Origin: Chlorobium phaeovibrioides
Lineage (GTDB): Bacteria > Bacteroidota > Chlorobiia > Chlorobiales > Chlorobiaceae
Direction: 5' to 3'
DNA: 53,764 nt
Assembly: GCF_003968655.1 (NCBI RefSeq)
Contig: NZ_RXYK01000014.1
Coordinates: 1-53,764, forward strand
Numbering within the stretch: position 1 is the stretch's first letter; every line of letters begins with the position of its first letter. The translations under genes and the position numbers were made by a program. The notes beneath the pieces were generated by a model. The model made no database searches and had not been told where the DNA came from. It was given only the letters and a program-made list of their open reading frames with translations. This document shows positions 47,199-53,764 of the stretch, piece after piece.

Positions 47199-47234
47199 TT
47201 CTTAGCTTCCTCGTTTCAAAGATTGCAAAATATT

Positions 47235-47507
47235 TTACTTGTACTCATCAGACACATACGGTATAACAGCCAGGAACCGCGCCCATTTCACTGAATGGGT
47301 CAGAAGGTTCTGCTCTTTGGCCGAAAGTCCCGTAATGCGACGGGGAATCATTTTTCCCTGATCGTTGATGAATCTTTTCAGCTTGCGCTCGTCACGATAA
47401 TCAAAAAACACCGCCTGATTTTTCGATACCTTTTTCTTTGATGCCAGAGCGTTGCTGATTGATTTGTTGCCCTGCCCTCTTCCGGGCTTCTGTCTCATTG
47501 GTTTCAT
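47235..47507 (-). CDS. rpsR: 30S ribosomal protein S18
   Basis: A 90-residue basic S18. The body contains FFDYRDERKLKRFINDQGKMIPRRITGLSAKEQNLLTHSVKWARFLAVIPY, matching the family. The N-terminal 25 residues are a basic, Ser/Asn-rich extension. It lies between ssb and rplI. Confidence 0.96.
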   Translation of the reverse strand: MKPMRQKPGRGQGNKSISNALASKKKVSKNQAVFFDYRDERKLKRFINDQGKMIPRRITGLSAKEQNLLTHSVKWARFLAVIPYVSDEYK

Positions 47508-47532
47508 TGCGAATTTGTCTTAACCCGCCCCC

Positions 47533-48006
47533 TCAATCGGAGGAGAGATATTTGTATTCATAAATATGGCCGGCATCCTCTTCATGAAACTCCTCATGAT
47601 GATGCTCATGATTCTCGTCCTCTATGAAGCCGTCGTGATCCTCCTCGCCATCCTTTTTCCGTTTGTTGAGGAACTGGATCCGTCTTGCCTTGATTTCGAC
47701 CACGGTCCGTGATGCACCGTCCTGCGCTTTCCATGTGCGGCTCTGTAACTCACCATCAACAAGGACTGCCGAACTTTTCTTCAGATTGTCGCGGCAGCTT
47801 TCGGCAAGTTTGTTCCAGGCGACCACCCCTACATAGCAGACATCCTCCTGCCACTGATGGTTGCTGTCGCGGAACCGGCGATTGCATGCTATTGAAAAAT
47901 TCACGACTGGCGTACCGCCTGAATTGGTCTGTCTGAAAACAGGATCCTTGGTAAGATTCCCCGCAATGACAACACCGTTGATTTCCGGCATTTTCAATTC
48001 AGCCAT
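47533..48006 (-). CDS. ssb: Single-stranded DNA-binding protein with atypical tail
   Basis: A 157-residue SSB. The OB fold is clear (NGVVIAGNLTKDPVFRQTNSGGTPVVNFSIACNRRF, VGVVAWNKLAESCRDNLKKSSAVLVDGELQSRTW). After residue 115 comes a short His/Glu/Asp-rich tail (HEHHHEEFHEEDAGHIYEY) ending in YLSSD, without the DDDIPF-like tip that normally recruits partner proteins. The gene's place between rpsF and rpsR is the canonical one. It may be a specialised SSB, or partner binding may differ. Confidence 0.93.
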   Translation of the reverse strand: MAELKMPEINGVVIAGNLTKDPVFRQTNSGGTPVVNFSIACNRRFRDSNHQWQEDVCYVGVVAWNKLAESCRDNLKKSSAVLVDGELQSRTWKAQDGASRTVVEIKARRIQFLNKRKKDGEEDHDGFIEDENHEHHHEEFHEEDAGHIYEYKYLSSD

Positions 48007-48072
48007 AACACCCTCCGTTTATATCTCATAAAGCTCAACTGCCGTAACCATCTCAGCCGCAACGGCTCACAA

Positions 48073-48474
48073 TCACTTTTTTTCCTCTTCTGATGCCTCA
48101 GCCTCCGCAGCCGCCTTGTCTTCAGGGCTGCCAATGACCACACTGTACTTCTCAACCCTCTTGCGCATCTCAAGAAGAGGCGTTGTCAGATGGATGATCA
48201 GATAGCGCAGAAGGACATCCTCAAAACGGAGTACCCTCTCAATCTCGGCAATAACCGGAGTGTCTGCGGTAAATTCAATGTGGGCATAGTAGCCTATGGT
48301 CTTCTTGTTGATCGGATAGGCAGTCTTCCTGCGACCGATATCAAGAACGCTCTTGATGCTTCCGCCCTTTTCGGTAATGACCTTCTGCACCATCGCCATT
48401 GCTTCGGCAATAGGCTCATCCTGAAGCCCGCCATCAATGATGACCGTACATTCGTATAATTTGTTTGTTTCCAT
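48073..48474 (-). CDS. rpsF: 30S ribosomal protein S6
   Basis: A 133-residue S6 beginning [22 protein letters not shown], with [37 protein letters not shown]-terminal acidic extension ([13 protein letters not shown]) follows the conserved core. The ATG at 48474 is chosen; the frame is open upstream but unconserved. It is the first gene of the operon. Confidence 0.96.
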   Translation of the reverse strand: METNKLYECTVIIDGGLQDEPIAEAMAMVQKVITEKGGSIKSVLDIGRRKTAYPINKKTIGYYAHIEFTADTPVIAEIERVLRFEDVLLRYLIIHLTTPLLEMRKRVEKYSVVIGSPEDKAAAEAEASEEEKK

Positions 48475-48679
48475 AGCGCAAATGCAATAATGATTGAGTG
48501 TCCTCAGTTGCTTGCAGACGGCGAGGTTCCGGGATTGCGCACACCGGACCCACGGCTTCACGCCAGAAAGCGCAAACACCGCCCGCAAATTTGGACCTTA
48601 AATGTAAGACATCACAATCTCATTTCCAACCTTACCGCTGATTTCCCCTCACGCAACAATCACCACCACACACACTCAA

Positions 48680-49681
48680 TCATGCAAAGCTTCTGAAAAA
48701 CGCCAGAATGCTTCCGGCAACCCTTTCGGGAAGAATGTCACGCATGCAGCGGAAATGCTTTTCAGGGCATCGCTCCCTACCGATATGCGAACAAGGCCTG
48801 CAGGAAAGACCCGGAACCTCAAACAGCTCAAACGGGGTATTGTAGGGAAGAAATCCAAACGAAGCATCCGATGAACCAAACAGCACGAAAAGCCTTCTTG
48901 AAAAAGCTGAAGCCTCGTGCATCAAACCCGTATCATTGGTCAGCACCGCATCACACCGCCTGAGCAGAGCGCCCGTCTGCATCAGTGTACAGGTGCCGGT
49001 CAGATCATGCACACTCTCCAGCGTCTTTTCGCTGAGCCTGTCCATAATCCCAAGGGCATTCTGCCGGTCATCCTTTCCGCCCAGAAGAAGCACCTTCACC
49101 TTTTCGCCGTCCGCAACAAGACGGATTGCCTCAGCAAAATGCTCCGGCGGCCACCGCTTCGTAAAATGCCGGGCCCCGCATGCAACCCCCAGCACACGCT
49201 CGCCGGGAGCTATGAGAGAAGATGCGAACAGAGCATCCTCCTCCGAGGGAAACAGTTCGCACCCAAGGGCGTCATCCTGCAGCAACACATCCCCGAGAGC
49301 CGCCTGATATCGCTCCACAACACTAGAAGAGAGTGCATCGACACGAAGCTTCAGATGCACAAGAAGCCATTTTTTCCAATTTGCTTTCCGGTATCGCACC
49401 CTGACATCCCCCTCCACCCTCCGCAGCAGAGTGCGCGAGCGGCGGCTGTTCTGAAGATCAATGATCAGGTCATACGAACCCCCGGGAAGCGTTTCGGGGG
49501 TATGCAGAACGGAAATATGCGGGTTGCCGGAAAGCAGACAGAGGAACTCAGGCCGGGTACAATACTCAATCACAGCCCCGGGCCATTTCGCTTTGAGACG
49601 ACGCACCACTGGCGTCGTCAGAATAATGTCGCCGATGGAACTCAGCCGGACAACAAGAATGGAGGGAGCCTCTTCCATCAT
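48680..49681 (-). CDS. Family 9 glycosyltransferase (heptosyltransferase-like)
   Basis: A protein of about 333 residues beginning MMEEAPSILVVRLSSIGDIILTTPVVRRLK, the GT9 signature. DLIIDLQNSRRSRTLLRR, GVACGARHFTKRWPPEHFAEAI and LTNDTGLMHEASAF are the acceptor, ADP-sugar and catalytic regions. GT9 enzymes add heptose or related sugars to the LPS inner core. A Cys-rich motif near the end (CRPCSHIGRERCPEKHFRCM) is common in the family. It begins 1 base after the TPR gene's stop. Confidence 0.9.
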   Translation of the reverse strand: MMEEAPSILVVRLSSIGDIILTTPVVRRLKAKWPGAVIEYCTRPEFLCLLSGNPHISVLHTPETLPGGSYDLIIDLQNSRRSRTLLRRVEGDVRVRYRKANWKKWLLVHLKLRVDALSSSVVERYQAALGDVLLQDDALGCELFPSEEDALFASSLIAPGERVLGVACGARHFTKRWPPEHFAEAIRLVADGEKVKVLLLGGKDDRQNALGIMDRLSEKTLESVHDLTGTCTLMQTGALLRRCDAVLTNDTGLMHEASAFSRRLFVLFGSSDASFGFLPYNTPFELFEVPGLSCRPCSHIGRERCPEKHFRCMRDILPERVAGSILAFFRSFA

Positions 49682-49682
49682 A

Positions 49683-50210
49683 CTACGACCAGAACTCCCA
49701 CCAGGCCTTGTAACCAGAAGGCTTTGCCTGCTTCTGAAAGTCTTCCAGCCGGGCAATGCGCAACGATGCCTCACGAAGGTAGGCCTCCTTTTGGGCCATC
49801 TCCCCCTTTCGCTCCTGAAGCATCTCCACCCCCTTCTGCAGCTCCACAAGAGCCTCTTCCTGCCGTCCAAGAGCATCAAAAGCCAGAGCCCGCTGCATCA
49901 CCGCAGTAATCCACATCTTCCCCGCCTCTTCCTGCAACTCGCCCCGCCGGCTGAAATAACCAAGCGACAGCTCCGCTGCAGCAAGCGACTCATCAAAGCG
50001 GCCCAATTCTCCAAGCGCCCGTGAAAGCCAGGCATGGCAGAACGCATCAAATCCGGCATGGTCAAACACCTCTTCAGCCGGAACCGTCCGGGAAACATCC
50101 ATTGCGTTCCTGCAGCTCAGGGCAGCCGCCTCAAACAAACCCTCGCCAAGCTCCCGCTCAGCCTTTCCCAAAGCCGCATAGGCTCCGGCAACCTCCCGCA
50201 ATGGCTTCAT
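49683..50210 (-). CDS. TPR-like repeat protein
   Basis: A 175-residue helical protein with at least three TPR-like helix pairs: YAALGKAERELGEGLFEAAALSCRNAM, WLSRALGELGRFDESLAAAELSLGYF and QRALAFDALGRQEEALVELQKGVEML. It probably mediates protein-protein contact in the cytoplasm. The partner is unknown. It overlaps the thioesterase gene by 4 bases and leads directly into the GT9 gene, so the three may be cotranscribed. Confidence 0.78.
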   Translation of the reverse strand: MKPLREVAGAYAALGKAERELGEGLFEAAALSCRNAMDVSRTVPAEEVFDHAGFDAFCHAWLSRALGELGRFDESLAAAELSLGYFSRRGELQEEAGKMWITAVMQRALAFDALGRQEEALVELQKGVEMLQERKGEMAQKEAYLREASLRIARLEDFQKQAKPSGYKAWWEFWS

Positions 50211-50644
50211 TCTTTTGTCTCCTCAACTGCTTTCCCCGCCCCGCCATCAAGAAGAGAGACCAGAGCGGCAGGAATTTCAGGACGGCCCGAACCATTCAGC
50301 GCCGTTCCAATAATTTTTGCCCGCAGCACAGGTTTCCTGCACGGCAGACGGAAAATATCCTGATAAAACGCAAACCTCAAAACCGACTCCCGTGCAAGAT
50401 TCAGCCCCACCGCAAACCTGTCGCCGCTTTGCAGCGAAAACCTGTAATCAAGCTCGGCCCTTACAACAACAAGATTGATGCCCTTTTTCGCATATCCCCC
50501 AAAATCAGCACCAACCACCTTCAGGAACTCATGACGGGCATGTTCAAGATAATTCTGATACACGCTGTTATTGACAATCCCCTGCATGTCGCACTCATAA
50601 TCGCGAACACCCATCTCAATCTCAAACTGGTAACCATCCATCAT
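50207..50644 (-). CDS. 4-hydroxybenzoyl-CoA thioesterase family protein
   Basis: A 145-residue hot-dog fold thioesterase with the 4HBT motif VRDYECDMQGIVNNSVYQNYLEHARHEFL, including the catalytic Asp19. It resembles YbgC-type acyl-CoA thioesterases. The start at 50644 follows GGGAGA; the frame is open further upstream to 50728, but that stretch comes from the inserted REP-like unit and is not conserved. Confidence 0.88.
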   Translation of the reverse strand: MMDGYQFEIEMGVRDYECDMQGIVNNSVYQNYLEHARHEFLKVVGADFGGYAKKGINLVVVRAELDYRFSLQSGDRFAVGLNLARESVLRFAFYQDIFRLPCRKPVLRAKIIGTALNGSGRPEIPAALVSLLDGGAGKAVEETKE

Positions 50645-50712
50645 CTCAAAATCTCCCGTTCCAAAAATACCTTTCAAGAAACATAACACTAAATCCCCAC
50701 AAAAGCCCCAAA

Positions 50713-50741
50713 AGTTGGGGACACTCATGACTGAGTGTACT
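50713..50741 (+). repeat. Single REP-like unit
   Basis: 29 bases identical to 19535-19563, one arm of the 70-bp palindrome. The core ACACTCA-TGAC-TGAGTGT folds into a 7-bp hairpin, preceded by AGTTGGGG. It lies between the divergent thioesterase and baeRF genes, about 31 kb from the palindrome. Confidence 0.85.
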
Positions 50742-50823
50742 TACTGCAACTAAAACAGGAAGAACGCTGTTGATATTTTTTTACCTATATGATAGGCTGG
50801 CATTGAAACCATGGAGGATTATC

Positions 50824-51972
50824 ATGAGCGCACTCAATGAGTATATGGTACCTGGACTTATAAAAAACGCCCCGTCACCATGCCTTTCGCTCTACCAGAA
50901 GACTCACAGAACTTTTCCTGAAAACCGCCAGGACACTCTGCGTTACACAAATCTTCTCAGTACCCTTCAGCGCTCTCTTGCTCAGAAATACCCGGCAAGA
51001 GAAATACAGACACTTCTCGAACCCTACCTGCAGTTGGCAGATGACGAAGATTTCTGGACTCATGCGCTTGATGGGCTGGCAGTGTTCGGTGCACCCGGCT
51101 TTTTCCATGCCTATCGTTTCCAGGGTTCACCGCGTGAACTTGCAATAGCCGCCGACAGTTTTCACACCAAGCCTCTTTTACGCGTCATGCAGAGTAGCAG
51201 GCGGTTTCATATTCTCTCTTTGAGCAGGACTACTGCAGCAATGTTTGAGGCTGACCAGTATTCCATTGATGCACTTCAGCTGCCATCAGATTTTCCAGCC
51301 ACCCTTGAACAGGCACTTGGCAGTGAATTGAGCCACCCTGAAATCACTCTTGCATCATTTGGCCCTGCGGCAGGTGGCGGTGTGAGACGCCACGGCCACA
51401 GTTCGCGGAGAGACGAGGAGGAAATTGATGCTGAAAAGTTTTTCAGGCAGGTCGACTCAGCAGTTTCCAGAATGTTCAGCAATACCTCCGGTATGCCTCT
51501 TATGCTGGCAGCTCTGCCGGAACACCAGGGTCTTTTCCGCAAAATCAGCAAGAATGAGCGGCTTATCAAAGAAGCAATGACGACCGACCCGCAACATCTT
51601 TCAGAAGAGCAGCTCAAAAAGCGCGCATGGGAAGCCATGGCACCGGTTCATGCAGCAAGAATATCCCGTGAAGGTGAGCTGTGCGCTGCTGCCATTGCCT
51701 CAGGAACAGGAACCGATGACCCGGAAACAGCTGCCGTGGCCGCCGCAGAGGGACGCATCGCAGTGCTTCTTCTCCGAAGCGAAGCCCTGCTGCCGGGAAA
51801 ACTTGATCCAGCCACAGGAGAAGTCACATTTGCACCGCTTGACAATCCCGGAGTCGATGATCTTCTTGATGATATTGGATCGCTGGTAATGGAGAAAGGA
51901 GGAAGGGTTCTTGTTCTCTCAGACGAAGAAATGCCTTCCATAACAGGCCTGGCAGCGGCTTATAGATTCTAG
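50824..51972 (+). CDS. baeRF-family protein (bacterial release-factor-like)
   Basis: A 382-residue protein starting MSALNEYMVPGLIKNAPSPCLSLYQKTHR. The SPCLSLYQKTHR opening, the DFWTHALDGLAVFGAPGFFHAYRF strand block and the RRFHILSLSRTTAAMFEAD region match the bacterial archaeo-eukaryotic release factor (baeRF) superfamily. Between them and the C-terminal domain is GGGVRRHGHSSRRDEEEIDAEKFFRQVDSAV, where related proteins carry a conserved HG-rich loop. baeRF proteins are predicted to act on ribosomes or stress; none is well characterised. GGAGG precedes the ATG at 50824, preferred over an upstream frame opening. Convergent with the response regulator. Confidence 0.72.
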   Translation: MSALNEYMVPGLIKNAPSPCLSLYQKTHRTFPENRQDTLRYTNLLSTLQRSLAQKYPAREIQTLLEPYLQLADDEDFWTHALDGLAVFGAPGFFHAYRFQGSPRELAIAADSFHTKPLLRVMQSSRRFHILSLSRTTAAMFEADQYSIDALQLPSDFPATLEQALGSELSHPEITLASFGPAAGGGVRRHGHSSRRDEEEIDAEKFFRQVDSAVSRMFSNTSGMPLMLAALPEHQGLFRKISKNERLIKEAMTTDPQHLSEEQLKKRAWEAMAPVHAARISREGELCAAAIASGTGTDDPETAAVAAAEGRIAVLLLRSEALLPGKLDPATGEVTFAPLDNPGVDDLLDDIGSLVMEKGGRVLVLSDEEMPSITGLAAAYRF

Positions 51973-51998
51973 GGACGGAATGGAAGGGTTGAGGGCAA

Positions 51999-52739
51999 TC
52001 AGACAAGGGTGACGACAGACGAAAAGCCCCAACCTACGCCATGGGCCGTTTCTATCAGTTGACCGCCAGCTTTTTCTGCTTTCATACGCAGTCTGTGAAC
52101 GACCGCCTCAAGTGCTTTATGCCCATGAATGTCGTTACGGTATTCCATATGCTCCATGAGGGTGGAACGAGGCACAGCCATTTCTTTTGATGACGCAAGA
52201 ATGGACATGAATTCAAACTCCTTTATTGTCAGCTTCACCATTGCCCCCCCGGGACCAACGAGAACCCAGCCATTGCGCAGAAGCTTCCACTCGCCGCCTC
52301 CGAACTGCAGCTGCGAAGCCAACGCTGCTTCACCGCGTCCTTCGGCAACCCCCTTCTCCAAAAGATTCCCGATGAGGACAGAAAACTCTGCACATTCAAC
52401 AGGTGTGGCAAAACATGCCAGTGCACCGGCATTATATGCAGCAAGACGCGCCTTGGGCGTGACTGCTCCAATCAGCATAATTGATGAAAGGGAGGTATTG
52501 CGCTTGAGAAAACGCGCCACAACCAGACCGCGCTGATCTGCAAGGTCATCGGCAATGACCGCCAACGCAAACTCCTCCTGCGAAAGGAGGCTGTAAAGCT
52601 CAAGAGCTGAAGCCACAGAGAAAACATCTATCCCCTCTTTCTTCAGATATGCAACAAGGCGCTCCCGTGCATCCGGATCGCTCTGCACGACAACAACCCG
52701 TCGTGATGATATAGTGGAACTCGGGTAACGACTGACCAT
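51999..52739 (-). CDS. Atypical response regulator with degenerate receiver
   Basis: A 246-residue OmpR/PhoB-type regulator. Residues 13-130 have the receiver fold, but the acidic pair is Gln19-Ser20, the phosphoacceptor position is Ala63 (FALAVIADDLADQRG), and the conserved Lys is Thr112 (ACFATPVEC). Residues 148-246 form a winged helix (LTIKEFEFMSILASSKEMAVPRSTLMEHM, ALEAVVHRLRMKAEKAGG, IETAHGVGWGF). It probably binds DNA without phosphorylation. Two 16-base repeats 22 bp apart lie upstream. No histidine kinase is nearby. It is convergent with the baeRF gene. Confidence 0.88.
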   Translation of the reverse strand: MVSRYPSSTISSRRVVVVQSDPDARERLVAYLKKEGIDVFSVASALELYSLLSQEEFALAVIADDLADQRGLVVARFLKRNTSLSSIMLIGAVTPKARLAAYNAGALACFATPVECAEFSVLIGNLLEKGVAEGRGEAALASQLQFGGGEWKLLRNGWVLVGPGGAMVKLTIKEFEFMSILASSKEMAVPRSTLMEHMEYRNDIHGHKALEAVVHRLRMKAEKAGGQLIETAHGVGWGFSSVVTLV

Positions 52740-52785
52740 AAGGCATCCATCTAATGTAACATTCAGTTATTTCTTACTTTAGCCA

Positions 52786-52823
52786 ACAAATACATACAAT
52801 TCAACCCACAAATACATGCGATT
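52786..52823 (-). promoter_or_regulatory. Tandem direct repeats upstream of the response regulator
   Basis: Copies 52786-52801 (ACAAATACATACAATT) and 52808-52823 (ACAAATACATGCGATT) match at 14 of 16 positions and start 22 bases apart, two helical turns. OmpR/PhoB-type winged-helix regulators typically bind direct repeats with 10-11 bp period, so 22 bp would place two dimers on one face. They lie 47-84 bases upstream of the regulator's ATG; autoregulation is inferred. Confidence 0.55.
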
Positions 52824-52984
52824 GCCTACAGAAACAAAAACAAAGCCACCCCAAACACCCCTCAGCAGCCTCTCATGAGCAATAACCCGGACGGCAAAGA
52901 AGATTCCGGGCTTTTCGTATCTTTGCTTTCAAAGACCCTATGCAAGAATAGTATACAATTAGTGACTTTTTAACAAAAAAAAGA

Positions 52985-53473
52985 ATGCAATTGCTGACTA
53001 CGGGCGCCAGAATCCGGACTTTTGGTAAACTGAAATTCAAAACAGTCAAGGCGTTTGCCGATGCCCTCGAAATGAGTGCATCCAACCTGCAGTTCTATCT
53101 TTCAGACAAGCGCCAGCCGGGAGCCCCCATACTCAAGCGCCTTGAAGCCCTCGGGTGCAACAGTTCATGGCTCTTGACGGGAACAGGAATGATTGAGAAA
53201 AACCTGCCCCGGCCTCATCCATCTCTCAGGCTTGAAGAAATCGGACAGGCCGGGGAGATTTACAGCATAACAGCTGCAGGAAAGAAGATGACTCCCGGCA
53301 TGATCATGGAAGGAGACACTCTGCTTATCCATCCCGGACTCTCACCTGAAGAAGGCGATCATATCGTCAAAAACACAGCGAAAGGAAAGGAGATCCTGCT
53401 GTGGGAAAAAGGCGGTCCATATGAGGGGGTTGTTGTCCAGCTGGTGAGGACCATGAAAGTGAACGCGCCATAA
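52985..53473 (+). CDS. CI-like repressor with HTH and S24-like C-terminal domain
   Basis: A 162-residue regulator. Residues 1-65 form a phage-CI-type helix-turn-helix (FKTVKAFADALEMSASNLQFYLSDKRQPGAPILKRLEALG with NSSWLLTGTG). Residues 85-160 resemble an S24/LexA-like fold (GKKMTPGMIMEGDTLLIHPGLSPEEGDHIV), but the nucleophilic Ser and Lys of self-cleaving repressors are not recognisable. It could be a non-cleavable repressor. Two 12-base near-repeats (CAATT..TGACT at 52956 and 52988) flank the start. No phage genes are adjacent. Confidence 0.75.
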   Translation: MQLLTTGARIRTFGKLKFKTVKAFADALEMSASNLQFYLSDKRQPGAPILKRLEALGCNSSWLLTGTGMIEKNLPRPHPSLRLEEIGQAGEIYSITAAGKKMTPGMIMEGDTLLIHPGLSPEEGDHIVKNTAKGKEILLWEKGGPYEGVVVQLVRTMKVNAP

Positions 53474-53710
53474 AAAAACAGCTGACTCACCCTCTGCATC
53501 ACGAGCCGGGAAGGTTCATACAGCTTGTCCATACACCTCGCCAGGTCAGGAAAACCACGATGGCGCAGCAATATCTGGAACAAAAGAGCCATTTCAATCA
53601 GCAGAAATGGCATCTGTCCTGGCGGAAGTCCCGCAATACGAGGCGGAGCCAGCTGTGCAGATGAGGGGGAAGAGGGGGAAGAGGGGGAAAAAGGCTTGGG
53701 AGCCAAACGA
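53474..53710. other. Gap between repressor and rRNA terminator
   Basis: 237 bases with no gene I can support. A minus-strand frame covering 53359-53742 overlaps the repressor and lacks a recognisable domain, so it is not annotated. The stretch contains a short tandem repeat near its end. Confidence 0.5.
53663..53689 (+). repeat. Three tandem 9-bp repeats
   Basis: GAGGGGGAA occurs three times in a row (53663-53671, 53672-53680, 53681-53689), 22 bases upstream of the hairpin near the window end. Such purine-rich short tandem repeats can vary in number by slippage; function unknown. Confidence 0.8.
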
Positions 53711-53740
53711 GAAAAGCCCGTCCGTAAGGACAGGCTTTTC
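53711..53740 (-). terminator. Terminator of the rRNA operon
   Basis: GAAAAGCC-C-GTCC (53711-53723) pairs with GGAC-A-GGCTTTTC (53728-53740) around a GTAA loop, with one mismatch. On the minus strand the distal arm ends in GGCTTTTC, the form often seen just downstream of 5S rRNA genes. It lies 10 bases from the presumed 5S 3' end. Confidence 0.75.
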
Positions 53741-53750
53741 ACAAAAAAAT

Positions 53751-53764
53751 CGGCGACGACCTAC
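53751..53764 (-). rRNA. rrf: 5S rRNA 3' end (partial)
   Basis: On the minus strand the last bases read GTAGGTCGTCGCCG, the typical 3' end of bacterial 5S rRNA, followed at once by a strong terminator hairpin. The rest of the gene, and presumably the 23S and 16S genes, lie beyond the window edge. The call rests on only 14 bases plus context. Confidence 0.6.

Noticed and set aside
53359-53742. 127-codon minus-strand ORF near the window end
   Set aside because: It overlaps the repressor gene and the tandem repeat; its Pro/Ser-rich start reflects the GAGGGGGAA repeats, and no domain is recognisable.
1-53764. CRISPR arrays, prophage or defence islands
   Set aside because: No regularly spaced repeats, Cas-like, restriction, toxin-antitoxin or structural phage genes were seen; the HNH gene is a common chromosomal family and the CI-like repressor is isolated.

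Overview
The window reads as chromosomal DNA of a green sulfur bacterium (Chlorobiaceae, Chlorobium/Pelodictyon group). The main pointers are a chlorophyllide-reductase subunit of the BchZ type, two adjacent small c-555-like cytochromes, a short ClpB containing only the first ATPase domain, and dense housekeeping operons of moderately high G+C. The genus is an inference from gene content; no 16S sequence is present.

Layout. 1-4878 (minus): surface-polysaccharide cluster in which every gene overlaps the next (flippase cut by the window edge, GT-B glycosyltransferase, methyltransferase, GT2, GT4). 4811-6590 (minus): HPr-like phosphocarrier, short N-acetylglutamate-synthase-type GNAT, Obg. 6681-11332: xseB, gatB, a SYLF protein, half-length ClpB and two small unknown proteins. 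11354-17271 (plus): tsaD, yajC, carA, a class V aminotransferase, two c-type cytochromes, a SemiSWEET and proC. 17290-23008: molybdenum-cofactor genes (moeA, a MoaC-MoaB fusion, a MobB-MobA fusion) interleaved with a glycerophosphodiesterase, a small RsbRD-like protein and a Pmp3-type peptide; then a universal stress protein. 23435-25898 (minus): zinc/manganese ABC transporter. 26023-27895 (minus): leuA with a leucine-rich leader ORF and a terminator hairpin in front of it. 28038-28809: META-domain lipoprotein and tRNA-Asn with its own promoter and terminator.

28960-36097 (plus): fatty-acid operon yceD-rpmF-plsX-fabH-fabD-fabG-acpP-fabF-rnc. 36208-41619 (plus): gcvPB, an HNH protein, a secreted GH3 hydrolase and bchZ. 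41875-46160 (plus): thrS-infC-rpmI-rplT-pheS. 46743-48474 (minus): rpsF-ssb-rpsR-rplI. 48680-50644 (minus): GT9, TPR protein, 4HBT thioesterase. 50824-53473: baeRF-family protein, a response regulator with a degenerate receiver, and a CI-like repressor. The last bases look like the 3' end of a 5S rRNA on the minus strand, preceded by its terminator.

The most interesting signals are: the leucine-rich leader peptide plus T-run hairpin before leuA (classical attenuation architecture); the receiver domain that has lost its phosphorylation residues, with two 16-base direct repeats exactly 22 bp apart in its upstream region; a perfect 70-bp palindrome made of two inverted REP-like units, one of which supplies the stop codon of a neighbouring gene, with a single unit recurring about 31 kb away; the half-length ClpB; and an SSB without the canonical C-terminal tip. 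I saw no CRISPR array, prophage, transposase or obvious multi-gene defence system.
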